A stretch of 11,430 nucleotides of DNA from Saccoglossus kowalevskii. Its lineage: Eukaryota; Hemichordata; Enteropneusta; Harrimaniidae. Of the stretch, positions 1-8,836 are shown in pieces (position 1 is the first letter of the stretch; each line of letters starts with the position of its first letter). Below the pieces are notes generated by a model. That model did no database searches. It was not told the DNA's origin and saw only the letters and a program-made list of their open reading frames with translations. The stretch lies in NCBI RefSeq assembly GCF_000003605.2, contig NW_003130857.1, forward strand, positions 1,354 through 12,783. Reading direction: 5' to 3'. The position numbers were made by a program, and so were the translations under genes.

Positions 1-526
1 AAATTGAATGACCTAGTTTCCGACCTACTTACGCGCGCGTATCGCCCTCTAATAGAACGCTCTCTAGTGGAACAGCACGTTCTAGTAGAATGGCTGGAGC
101 AAAACCTTTATCCGTGATTTTATTGCGCTCAAAGACGTTCTATTTTCGAACTAGTTGAAACCGGACATAACGCAACTACTTTCGAACTTCAAACTCAAAT
201 TTGATTATCGTTATTATGTGTTAGTTTCTGTTGTTTCAAAGATTGAATTATGTATGACAATAATATTTCACTCTATAAACAATGTTTCACTAAAATGTGT
301 GATTCAAAGGCAACCCAAATTGTAAAAAGCAATATCAAGTTCCGCGTATAAACACTGTTGTAAAAAGGCGGCGGAGCGGAATTTTAGCCAAAATCGGCTA
401 GTAAGGCGTCATATGACACAGGTTTGTGCTGGGACAGCGCTTCCGGTGACGACACAACGAGATTGGTCCCACTAGTTGCGGCTCTCTGTAGCTCCCTAGT
501 TCAAGAAGACTCTGCAAGGGAGAGTG
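1..526. other. Left flank, no gene seen
   Basis: No coding similarity. There are small local symmetries only, for example TAGCC...GGCTA near 387-401 and the palindrome GTCATATGAC at 408-417. The end of the stretch may belong to repeat copy A, whose left edge is blurred. Confidence 0.6.
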
Positions 527-1050
527 CTATAGAATTACACGTTTCTGATAGGCCAGCAAATCTATAATTTTGAACACTACAGTCTACAGTCTGAGAAAAT
601 GTTATATTTTCAGCTATATATGATGAGATCTACATGATGAACAGTGCCCTTGACTCGGGCCAGCAGTATTTTTAGAATTACCAGGCATCACTTTTCCTCG
701 TCGTTAGCGAGGAAAAAGTGGGTCAACAAAGAAAGGTTTTATTAATCATCTGACTACGTCTTTGCACGTTGATGGCGCAGCACGATAAGCAAGCTATTGT
801 TAGAAAGTTGAATGTATCGATTTTAGGCGCGACTATTTTCTTAAGAATGCGAAACTTGCGAATTTACGAGAGTAAAATATAACTTCGTTTTCTTTTTTAT
901 ACTAAGATATATATCATGGGGTCCATATAACCTTTTTTTTACTGATTTGACTATGATGTGTAGTGTTCTCGTCACTCGTTTTCTCGATTGTTGTCAGTAG
1001 TTTTTGCGTTCTTGTACTTGGAAATTTCCCTACACGACACTGTAAACAGA
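527..1050 (+). repeat. Diverged repeat, copy A (left of the FMO gene)
   Basis: Aligns by eye with 8837-9190 in the same orientation. Shared blocks in order: CTATAGAAT (near 527), ACAGTCT, a 25-bp block TCGGGCCAGCAGTATTTTTA plus five more (655-679), GCATCACTTTT with a hairpin, CACGATAAG (781-789), GTTAGAAAGTTGAATGT (799-815), GTTCTTG...TTTCCCTACACGAC and CTGTAAACA. Copy A has about 100 extra AT-rich bases near 830-950. No protein is evident in it. Its nature (a non-autonomous element or an old segmental copy) is unknown. Confidence 0.75.
690..719 (+). other. Stem-loop in repeat copy A
   Basis: CTTTTCCTCG (691-700), a 7-nt loop, then CGAGGAAAAAG (708-718). The ten-base stem is perfect apart from one extra A in the right arm. 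The same hairpin occurs at the equivalent place in copy B. Confidence 0.7.
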
Positions 1051-3131
1051 TCTGCGGTTGGATATGTTAAATCCACATTACAGAACATGCACATCCCTAA
1101 ATCGTAATAAATTTATAAGAGGTCAGGGTGAAAATTGTATTATTATGCAATGTTTTATACATTAATTTGAATGGTAATATTTAGAAAAAAACGGATATTT
1201 TTCAACTGATTTTTGCTAGAGGTGATATATTCTTGTAAACCGTCAGTGTTTTTGAAAACAATGCACAGTAACATACATATATTTAATTTCATTCAATGAA
1301 ATGTTACCAACTATTCTCGGGGCGGACATCCGGGCATTTTCACCGTCTGGCAACCATCACCGTGACGGTGAAAACTCTCAGAAAACGATACTTTTGGATA
1401 GTTGTCGGGACTCCCTTGAAGAGTGTAACAAGATTAGCCCTACGTGTGCAGCATATATAAGTTTGGGATTACTTCAAAGTTGAGTTTGTGTTGCTTCCTC
1501 GACTTTAGCTATTTTCACCGGCTCTTCGACCGGCACTCCACAGGAGCGCGAGCAGAGCCCATACAAATACGTGGTACAGTGGTGCGCGTCTTAGCAACGC
1601 GGAACGTCTTGTGACGTAGCTCCGCTCCCGAGGATATTGTGGGGTACAGGTTCTTTTACAGAATCTGATAACAAGTCAGTTACTTCGAGTTGAAAAGGAC
1701 GACTACTTTATTACGTGGTCTCACACATTTGACAAGTTTACATTCTGGCGGGAAATCTCAAGTTACATTAACATGATAGGCTATAAACTATAGTGACGTA
1801 ATGTAAGATAAAGATTATCATATGGTATCCCCAAATATGTTAATCTCTTAAATCAGTTCCCAACATATATCAATTTTTCGCTGTGAAATTAACAATGTTT
1901 TTATGCTTCATTATTGTTCCAGACTGCCAAATACGAAGTATATATTCTCTACTGATATTTACCAATAAAATTACTATATTACTGCCATGACATATATGTA
2001 TGTCATCCATTCGATCAGCGTCTGTCTGATTGTCAACATGACTGGGCAGCGGATGGGCAAATCTATTTACAAATTTCTGGCGGTAATTACTCGTGTTTAC
2101 CGATGTTAAACTACGTAACATACCTTATGCGCGAGTCTATAATACCAACTAGCCGGTGTTCAAAATTCACGTTTTTATAATTAGAAAAACTCGGAATGTG
2201 CCTTGACAAGTTTATCACGAAGTAGTTAAGTGTACTGAGCAAGGACGTTCATGTGACGTAATTGATATTCCATTTTCAGCTGATATAATGAAGTAAATGA
2301 TATAAATCACGAATTGTTAAACAAATAAACACTGAATAAATATATATTTAAAGTAGAATATCACTGTCTGATAAAAACTACTTCCCAATTTTGACTGCTC
2401 TTTTCGAAACGCCCGACACTCCTTGAAACTGATCCGTGCACTGGTTTGGCATTGCCTTTGAAATTGTCGGCTGTTTCTGTTTCTTCATGATCTGGTAATT
2501 ACTATTATGCTAAAATAAAACAATCTTTAAGGCGATAATATACAAACTCTGCAGCTATAATTATTTTATTTCACGCAAACGAATTCGATGTCAAACTTCA
2601 GTGACGTAGCAGCACGCAAGGTAAAAAAAAATAACAACTGTCAATGCTAGAGAACACGTTTTTATTTTTCTCGACGTTTGATTCAAGTTTTCAATGTGTC
2701 GATTCAGTAATTATAACTTCGTTTCTGAAAAAATGATTATACGATTCACCCTATCCGTATATTTTCCCCCACGTTTTCTGTAAAAATACTGCTTTCAGGT
2801 GACGCGAATTCATAGTGAAGGGAATAGAAACATGCTGCTGTTCACATTATTGCGGATTAAATGCCAAAACACTAAATGCACAACCTTTAGTGCACACACA
2901 GGGTTTTTAAAAATAGTGTTTCGATTTGGTAGTTAGAAGCATGAATGTAGCATTATTCGACAGCCAAACATTGAGACAAATCAGGTTGCACTCTTTATAA
3001 TTTTAACCAAAATGTGATCACATTGTAACACTTCGTTTACTTGGCGTCTTTACTACAAACTACGTGGACAAGAAAGCCTGATCGTGCCCGCCGTCCGTGT
3101 CAGTGTTTCAGATTCCGATGTAATATTGGTT
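1051..3131. other. AT-rich intergenic DNA, no recognisable gene
   Basis: Small open frames occur (1301-1483 plus, 2121-1870 minus, 2488-2378 minus) but none shows a known domain, a signal peptide or convincing splice partners. The stretch includes a moderately GC-rich patch at about 1515-1635, an 8-bp-arm palindrome ATGACATA/TATGTCAT at 1987-2006, and four of the nine TGACGTA copies. Several plus-strand AATAAA sequences (around 2314-2339) have no gene in front of them. Confidence 0.55.
1987..2006. other. Perfect 8-bp-arm palindrome
   Basis: ATGACATA, four bases, then TATGTCAT. In AT-rich DNA such a palindrome can arise by chance; recorded without a function. Confidence 0.4.
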
Positions 3132-3795
3132 ATGGCAAACTATAATTGTCACAACAGACCCTACCAGAAGGGAACGTCACTCAGCGATGATTTATCACAA
3201 ATAATCATAAAGGAAATCGTGGAGAGTGGTAGTGGTGGTAATATGAATACCGGCGAGGTACCGAGTGCAGTGTTCCCTGCAGTAGGGCGTAAGTTTTCAA
3301 TAACCGCGGCCGGGGGCCCGCCGGGGTCCGAAAAGTATGGCTGAGATACGTACTAACAAGTTCGACAAAACCATCAGTCTTGAATAGGGGGAGAGACCCA
3401 CCAAATTACCGCATGGAGATTTAAAATTTCTTGAACCTCTTAAAGCGGATAGGCCGTCAATCACTTATCGTGAGATGCAGGAGAGACTTCAAGAAGTATC
3501 GGCAAAAAATGTGTGTGTGTTTACGCTTTTCAACGCCGTTCGCCACAGATTTACAGGTAGAGACTGGACGTGGAAGAGATTAAATACTACAGCCACAGAA
3601 AGATTCACCGAACGAAATATCATTTACACTCGAGAATTTATTGATGAAATGCATGTTATAGATCCGCATCGTTTAAAATACATGGATGAAAGTGGCTTCA
3701 ATATTTCGGTTGCTAATCCTAAATACGGACATTCGTTAATTGAGACTCCGTGTATTGAAATCTTTGAACATCACGAATTAGTCGATGTGTATTAG
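3132..3795 (+). pseudogene. Degenerate IS630/Tc1-mariner-type (DDE) transposase relic
   Basis: Three reading frames in succession look like one transposase. From ATG 3132: MANYNCHNRPYQKGTSLSDD then a helix-turn-helix-like stretch to about 3310. After a frameshift comes RKVWLRY (from about 3329), and after a second shift near 3388 GERPTKLPHGDLKFLEPLKA. The third frame runs to TAG with TWKRLNTTATERFTERNIIY, HRLKYMDESGFNIS and KYGHS, which fits the first catalytic Asp (in DESG) of this superfamily. The second and third catalytic acids are absent: translation stops at 3793-3795 and the downstream DNA shows no continuation. It is therefore truncated as well as frameshifted and cannot be active. 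No convincing terminal inverted repeats or TA target duplication were found. Assignment to the superfamily is by remembered motif style, not by search. Confidence 0.75.
3305..3331 (+). other. GC-rich insertion breaking the transposase frame
   Basis: A run made almost wholly of G and C sits in otherwise AT-rich sequence, exactly where the helix-turn-helix of the transposase relic changes frame. It reads as a low-complexity expansion or insertion, or as a sequencing or assembly artefact. Confidence 0.6.
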
Positions 3796-4078
3796 GCTGT
3801 GTAGTTGTGTGTGTAATATTCGCTGTGTGCTGTTCAGTGCTAGGAATACGAGTAAATTTGGCGGAAAGTGTTGATTGTACCAAGGTACTGTCACAATGTA
3901 ACAATATGTATGAGTGCTGTAATATGTTGCAATAAATAAGGCAGTTATGGTGTTATGTAGCAATATCCTATACTTCATTATGTATACTGCCTAGTATAAA
4001 CACTATTTTTAAAACCCCTGTAATCACGTGTCGTCAATATGGTGACATGCGCAATAATCACGTGGTCTATACAGTGCG
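3796..4078. other. Spacer between transposase relic and FMO stop codon
   Basis: GT-rich at its left end (3783-3835), otherwise AT-rich. It should contain the start of the FMO 3' UTR on the minus strand, but no AATAAA or ATTAAA is present on that strand within it. Confidence 0.6.
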
Positions 4079-4363
4079 TTATACACGTTGAACAACCACA
4101 AAACAAACACAGAACAGCACAACTAATAGAGACATCAATTGCAGATAAGACTGTGTTCTTGATCTATCACATTCTCTTGCGTTCATGATGGTTTCCCGTG
4201 CTTTATCCCACACACCAGGACCCGTTAGGCGATACGTTGCTGGATAGCATGGTTCAAACATTACAGCGTATGCTAGTTTAGGATCTGTCAGGAGAAGCTT
4301 CCAGAAATTTGGCTTGGCTCCGATAAATTCAGCTATCTGATCTTGATATGGTATGGAAGAGAC
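4079..4363 (-). CDS. FMO coding exon 6, C terminus with membrane anchor and stop
   Basis: The acceptor CTATTTTCAG| is strong. The exon begins [19 protein letters not shown] and carries the FMO C-terminal block [19 protein letters not shown] and [14 protein letters not shown]. The final segment (about 496-513) is almost entirely L, V, F, C, M and S, then QRV and TAA at 4081-4079. This matches the C-terminal ER membrane tail of animal FMOs. Confidence 0.95.
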   Translation of the reverse strand, partial: VSSIPYQDQIAEFIGAKPNFWKLLLTDPKLAYAVMFEPCYPATYRLTGPGVWDKARETIMNARECDRSRTQSYLQLMSLLVVLFCVCFVVVQRV

Positions 4364-7300
4364 CTGAAAATAGATAACATATCCAGTGTTGTGTTATGTT
4401 GAAAAGAAAGAAGAATTGTGACGATTTGAAATCTTCTCGTACAATCACAGTGCCTCAACACCGGTGTGGTACATTATATATTTAATGACGGTGATATAAC
4501 TTGAATGGAACATATACAATCCAACTTACACCAACTCCGTGTTTTCCGAATTTCTCAAAAAAATTCCTCTTTCGAGTTTTTACTTCTGTCATCATGGTTT
4601 CTTCGTCCGGCAATTTGCACTCTCCTTTGAAAACACGCGTTGCCCATCTTGCTTGCAGTTCAGAGACTGGTCCCGCAGGCCCTGATACACGAACTGTTCC
4701 GATGACAGCGAGGGTGGGCTTATTCAGACGGGGCGGAAACACGCGAAAGTACAATTCAATGTTACGAGCACCGTCTAAAAAATAAAGAGTAAATTCAATA
4801 TATTGTAGAAACAGACCAAAATTGCTGCAAAAAGTTGATGATAATAAACAGTTGCTAAACGTCCAGTTAAGACGTATTTATAGCGAAATTCTATTTGTTC
4901 CCATTTTCAAAAACCGAGATTTTAAGCAAAAACACTGAACTAACCGTTTTATTTATTTTTGTTTACCATAAAGTCAACATTATTAATTTGGAAGACATGT
5001 AAGCAAGGTAAAATCATAATGTGGACAGAATCACATTCAATTTACCTGCAATAATGTCGTTATCTATATATGGAAATGTTAAATTGTAACCAGTAGCACA
5101 TACGACGGCGTCTACGTCATCCACTACCGTGCCGTCCACAAACTCCACGCTGTTCCTCGTCAACTGTTTTATGGCAGTTTTGCACTTCACTGCCCCACAG
5201 AAAATACGATTGGCAATATCATCGTTGATCATGACCACATGTCTATGCAGTGGTCTGTTCGATTTCAGTCCAAGTTTATCATGGTTCACCTGCGACAACA
5301 CTATTTTCTGTGATATCATATTCATGACCGACTCAGGAAGCTGTTCGTATATGCGTCTATTGCGCGTCATATCAAGAGGTGCTCCAGACCCCATACGTTG
5401 AAGTAGCCACGTACCATCCCGCATAGAAATGTAAACCTACATGTACATAATTAATCACTAATTAATGAAATAAAACAAGCAGCCAGTCGGCTGAGATAGC
5501 TCCGCTGTTAGCAATGCACATTTCAATCAAAGAACAGAAGATATCATTAGAAAATGAACAATATGTATAGTATCAAAGCAATGGGACTTGCTGTTTTCAA
5601 CAAGAATTCAAAAATATCACTTTTCACCAAAAATGACAAAAATATTCACCAAAATTAAAGATATCATTACAAAATGAACAAATCTGAGAGAGGTCTACCC
5701 AAGGTACATATACACCAAGTATCAAAGCATTCAGGCTTATGGTTTCAAGAAGAAGTAAAAAAAGTAAAACATTGACACGGACGATGGACGACGACGGACA
5801 ATCACTCATATGATAAGCTCCGCTCGACAAAGTCGACAGCGAAGCTAAAAATACCAGCAATCTAATAGGAACATCATTTGCAGCCTGTCATGTAGGCGTG
5901 AGTGGCGCCCTCGCCGTCCGAACGGAAATAGATTCCACTCATGTGTGTTGAGGATGGAGCACCGCGGAGGGCGCAACACACGCGACCTTGTCAGGCTACG
6001 TCAGTCGCAAAACGTTTGTATTTTACACGCAGCGTTGCATAAACCGAATGCAAACATTCAAAACATCGCAAACGTTTCTCATTACCATTTTGGGCTATTT
6101 TCTTAAAATATTACAAGCGGGAAAAACATTCATAATAATAAAGTTATCATGAGAATACTGCAAAGTATGTACTCAGGTAGTACGGGATACTAAAGAAATA
6201 TTCTCGTGACAACTCCTTATAATACTGTATGTAACTACACCTGTTTGGCAAATCTACTGATTTCAGCGGCAATATCTCCGGCCGAATTGGAAGCACCTAA
6301 TAATTAATACAAAACTACGGTGAGAAAAAAAAAAGAGTTTTAGTATGTCAGTGATGAAATAATGACGTAATACTATGTGCCGCAACTATGTACGTACCAT
6401 TAAGTTGTAGCGAATGTGCATTTGCGCTCTATTTATTAATATTTTTTCAAACACATAATCATGCGATTATTTCTCATTAACTTTGAGATCCAACGTTATG
6501 CGCGAATCGAAATCAAAAATAGTTTCGAAGTATTTTCACGCTTGATATTGTGCTATACACATTGCATAATCAATGACAAATTACGATTAACTGACCGTAA
6601 TCTCAATTCAATCTCTCGACATTGAGCTGTTGTCGGAAAGTAACTGAGCTTTTAGAACAATTTAGGATTCTGACTGAGAATTAGCCAGCCAATAAGATTG
6701 ATTTAATTTCAACCAATTGACAAGCTCGTTAAATCATAATGACCAATCAGCTCGTTTTAGGTTTTCGCCAATCATATACAAGGCCATTGTAACCAGGCCA
6801 ATATTTACTTTGAGTATATAGGTAGAAAACGACACATCTATTCGGAAGTTCAACCAATAACATTTTTTGTTGCAGTCCATACGCGGTCTCATCCTCCATT
6901 CCTGAGCCTAATATTTTTACACTTCTCACAGCTACTGTGGAATACTTTATTTTAGCTGTAATTAATTTTCGCTGAAAAAGCTTTTTGGGCGTTTTGTATG
7001 GAATTTATTTTCACTGATATTTGATGGGTTTCATGTGAAATATGGGACGAAAATGGCGAAATTAAAGTATTCTACACAGTATATAAAAAAGAAAATTTAA
7101 ATTTGAAAACAAATCATTCTATTTTTTGTGGCAGACGTTCGATCCGTGTTATAACATGTTTTTAATTAAATTTACGTCAATAGAAATAGGGTACGACAGT
7201 CTAACATATGACATTCGGAAATAACTACGAACATAAGATTGAACTCTCAAGCTATACGTGAGTAACACATTATCTTATCTTACCAACCACCACTACTATT

Positions 7301-8527
7301 TTCCCACGAAAATCTGGACCTCTTCTGAACTTGTTGCTGTGTAGTATCAACCCTTTGAAGTCGCCCAATCCGTCAAAATCGGGCGTGTATGGCGTAGTGC
7401 ACACTCCAGTACAGCACATAACGGCGTCAAACAATTCCTGTTTCACAGGTTGCCCTTCTTTCTTTAAATGCAATATCCACTGACCGGTCTTCCTATAATG
7501 CTGTGCCGGCTCTACTTTCACTACTTTGGTATTCAAGGCAATGAATTGATGGAGCCCGAAACTGTCAGCGTAACTTCGGTAGTATTCCAGTACTCGTTCA
7601 TGTCTCATGAAAGGCGATGTCTCTTTTGGAAAGGGGAAATCACTGAAACACGTCATATCTCTACTCGTGTTTGTTATCATGGACTCGTAGAGGGCGGCTC
7701 CTTCTCCATCGCGCAGTTCGTCGTGATAGTTCCATAGACCAGCTGAATGATTGTAAAGAAACGTTTTAGAAATAAAATACCCCAGAAAAATAAATCAAAT
7801 TTTTGTAATCTTCGTTCACCTCCCAAATTCAAGTAAGGGGCAAATGTGAAGGCAAAACAAAACAAAACCAAATATATATGTTGTGCGTAACTCGATGTTT
7901 GGTTAACTGTTAATTAAAGTTCGAATTCCTAAATGTGGACGTTCAACAACAAAAATCAATGTGTGTTGCCAGTAACTTGGAGTTCAGTTATCTGTTTATT
8001 GAACTTCGAATTACAATTTGGACGAGATCTTGCAAAAGTGGGCGTGATTTCTAAAACATGGGCGTGGTCAGGTTTGTAATTCGATGCTCGTAACTAACAA
8101 TTCAGCATCTCCATTTAAATATTATGGGATACGCGTGTACACGCACTCCTGTATAGAGGTCAACCCCTTACATTAAAGACACGGGTACTGTTTCATGTCA
8201 CGCATTGTCGCCCCAGCTGATGACTATGACCCGATTACACAAATAAACGCAGGTCCTCCCTTGTCATGAATTTTGTCGTGGTTTGTGGGTATTACTGCTG
8301 CAGTTGAAATACGTTCGGAAAGAGACGTTTGTTTAATAGTTCATGGTCACGAGAAGCACACACAATTGTAGGCGATTTCTCACAAGTCCAACTGTACACA
8401 ATAAACACGTACCTATCTCGTCTCCTTGCTCAAAGCAGACGGGGATTAGTCCTTCATCGTTACAACATTTGACGGAGACCAATCCGCTGATACCAGCTCC
8501 AATAACAGCAACTCGCTTTGTTGTCAT
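4079..8527 (-). CDS. Flavin-containing monooxygenase, six coding exons, 516 aa
   Basis: Exons join as 8527-8413, 7742-7284, 6296-6241, 5436-5046, 4774-4530, 4363-4079 (115+459+56+391+245+285 = 1551 nt, 517 codons with stop). All junctions are GT-AG and phases agree (1,1,0,1,0). Visible FMO landmarks are an FAD Rossmann motif GAGISG at residues 10-15, GLW at 40-42, SDFPFP at 72-77, the FMO signature FxGxxxHxxxF at 167-177, a second dinucleotide (NADPH) motif at 192-197 in a variant GASNSA form, ATGY at 324-327, and the C-terminal YRLTGPGVW block. The last ~20 residues are strongly hydrophobic, as in ER-anchored animal FMOs. Length is close to the family's usual ~530 aa. Known family role: NADPH- and O2-dependent oxygenation of nucleophilic N, S or related atoms in xenobiotics and metabolites. 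The ATG at 8527 has G at -3 and puts the FAD motif at the usual distance from the N terminus. Which FMO subtype, and the true substrate, cannot be told from this. No 5' UTR exon was identified. Confidence 0.95.
4530..4774 (-). CDS. FMO coding exon 5 (residues 341-422)
   Basis: The acceptor TTTATTTTTTAG| is strong. The split codon gives Asp 341, then [28 protein letters not shown] and the conserved [18 protein letters not shown]. The donor GGT|GTAAGT is a perfect consensus; translation beyond it diverges from FMOs. The exon is 2 + 81 codons and ends in phase 0. Confidence 0.94.
5046..5436 (-). CDS. FMO coding exon 4 (residues 211-340, ATGY motif)
   Basis: Starts [16 protein letters not shown] directly after an AG at 5438-5437, continuing exon 3 in phase 0. 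It contains the FMO substrate-domain stretch with NHDKLGLK and ends with [24 protein letters not shown] (324-327) is the conserved linker motif of the family. The donor is GCAG|GTAAAT, phase 1. The polypyrimidine tract before the acceptor is weak, so the exact start rests mainly on phase and on family similarity. Confidence 0.93.
5498..5846. mobile_element. 349-bp non-autonomous element with short inverted ends (MITE-like)
   Basis: Left end AGCTCCGCTGT (5498-5508) is matched in inverse by ACAGCGAAGCT (5836-5846) with one mismatch. The right end carries its own palindrome, AGCTCCGCTCGAC (5816-5828) against GTCGACAGCGAAGCT (5832-5846). Inside, AGATATCATTA-AAAATGAACAA is duplicated (5539-5561 and 5659-5681, 120 bp apart) and TATCAAAGCA recurs (5571-5580, 5720-5729). 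No protein is encoded; the open frame on the minus strand at 5860-5624 is not credible. Lies within FMO intron 3. No target-site duplication is obvious. Confidence 0.55.
5882..5998. mobile_element. 117-bp GC-rich foldback element
   Basis: The first 31 bases (5882-5912, AGCCTG...GCGCCCTC) match the inverse of the last 31 (5968-5998) at 24 of 31 positions, with no gaps. The ends AGCCTG and the inner GCGCCCTC are exact. The GC-rich block stands out from AT-rich intron DNA on both sides. This is the layout of a small MITE or foldback element; flanking target duplication was not recognised. Confidence 0.6.
6241..6296 (-). CDS. FMO coding exon 3, 56-nt exon with the NADPH-binding motif
   Basis: This short exon supplies the part of the NADPH fold missing between exons 2 and 4. 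It completes Gly 192 and encodes [18 protein letters not shown] (193-210). The acceptor is ATTATTAG| with a T-rich tract about 20-35 nt upstream; the donor is CAG|GTGTAG, weaker than consensus. The length of 56 nt fits phase 1 in and phase 0 out exactly. It is too short to be found by an ORF scan and was located by the expected NSxxDIA-type sequence. Confidence 0.92.
6297..7283 (-). other. FMO intron 2 (987 bp)
   Basis: GTAAGA donor at 7283 and AG at 6298-6297. It is AT-rich with no recognisable gene or element. An open frame at 6929-6747 shows no family features. One TGACGTA (6363-6369) and one reverse copy (7173-7179) lie here. Confidence 0.85.
7284..7742 (-). CDS. FMO coding exon 2 (residues 39-191, FMO signature)
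   Basis: The acceptor ...TTTACAATCATTCAG| is followed by CT GGT CTA TGG, so residue 39 is a split codon giving Ala, then GLWNYHDE. The exon carries SDFPFPKE (72-79), the FMO signature [11 protein letters not shown] (167-177) and the beta strand GKIVVVV that leads into the NADPH site. The donor is TTG|GTAAGA, phase 1. Family members usually have Gly where this Ala 39 lies (IGGLW). Confidence 0.95.
7743..8412 (-). other. FMO intron 1 (670 bp)
   Basis: GT at 8412-8411 and AG at 7744-7743 on the minus strand. No coding sequence is seen inside. It contains the 85-bp-period duplication described separately, and two nearby copies of GGGCGTG at about 8039-8068. Confidence 0.85.
7887..8024. repeat. 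Two-copy 85-bp-period tandem repeat in intron 1
   Basis: Copy 1 (7887-7941) and copy 2 (7972-8024) both run GTAACT..GATGTT/GAGTT..GTTA.CTGTT.ATT..A..TTCGAATT......GGACG, about three quarters identical with one short gap. A weak third start, GTAATTCGATGCTCG, lies at 8076. An old local duplication with no evident function. Confidence 0.6.
8413..8527 (-). CDS. FMO coding exon 1 (residues 1-38, start codon, FAD motif)
   Basis: Begins [16 protein letters not shown], the classic N-terminal beta-alpha-beta FAD fold with GxGxxG at residues 10-15, and ends at an acidic stretch EQGDEI that precedes the GLW motif. The donor reads ATAG|GTACGT, a good consensus, leaving phase 1. Reading on past the donor quickly loses similarity to FMOs, which supports the splice. 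Confidence 0.93.
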
Positions 8528-8836
8528 TTCCGTTCGATTGTTCCGATGACCTCTGATACTCTATACTCTTGCACGGTTACCGTGACTCTAGGTCGAGCAG
8601 CGGAGGCGTAAATCCCATTTGCATATCCGGTATTTTTGAAGGCCTTCGCGAATCGCTGTGGACAGAATTAAGTCTTAACGCATGCGCAAGTGGACATAGT
8701 TTTGGCAATCAGTACATAATTATGAGTTGCGAGAAGAGATCAGGTTTTTATAGATCTCGAAATTTCGAACATTGAGATATACACATTTCTGAAACTTGTC
8801 AAACAGCCGGAGCGCTATCTACTGCCATAAACTTCA
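8528..8836 (-). promoter_or_regulatory. Probable FMO 5' flank, no defined promoter motif
   Basis: About 310 bases between the FMO start codon and repeat copy B. Any 5' UTR and promoter would begin here. I see no convincing TATA box or initiator at a fixed distance. An upstream non-coding exon further away cannot be excluded. Confidence 0.3.

Larger units (their letters stand above)
5437..6240 (-). other. FMO intron 3 (804 bp), host to two small repeats
   Basis: Donor GTGTAG at 6240, acceptor AG at 5438-5437. Much of this intron is made of two elements with inverted ends (5498-5846 and 5882-5998), so it has probably grown by insertion of non-autonomous mobile DNA. Confidence 0.8.

Noticed and set aside
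1301-1483. 60-aa plus-strand open frame
   Set aside because: Short, no family features, and no neighbouring exons.
1870-2121. 83-aa minus-strand open frame
   Set aside because: No recognisable domain or splice context, and the composition is as expected of AT-rich non-coding DNA.
3001-3930. CACATTGTAACA (3019) and CACAATGTAACA (3892) as terminal repeats of the transposase relic
   Set aside because: They are in direct rather than inverted orientation, short and imperfect, and do not give a TA duplication.
7468-7737. Plus-strand open frame opposite FMO exon 2, and similar frames opposite the other exons (4501-4785, 5129-5401, 8343-8549)
   Set aside because: Shadows of the minus-strand FMO coding exons.
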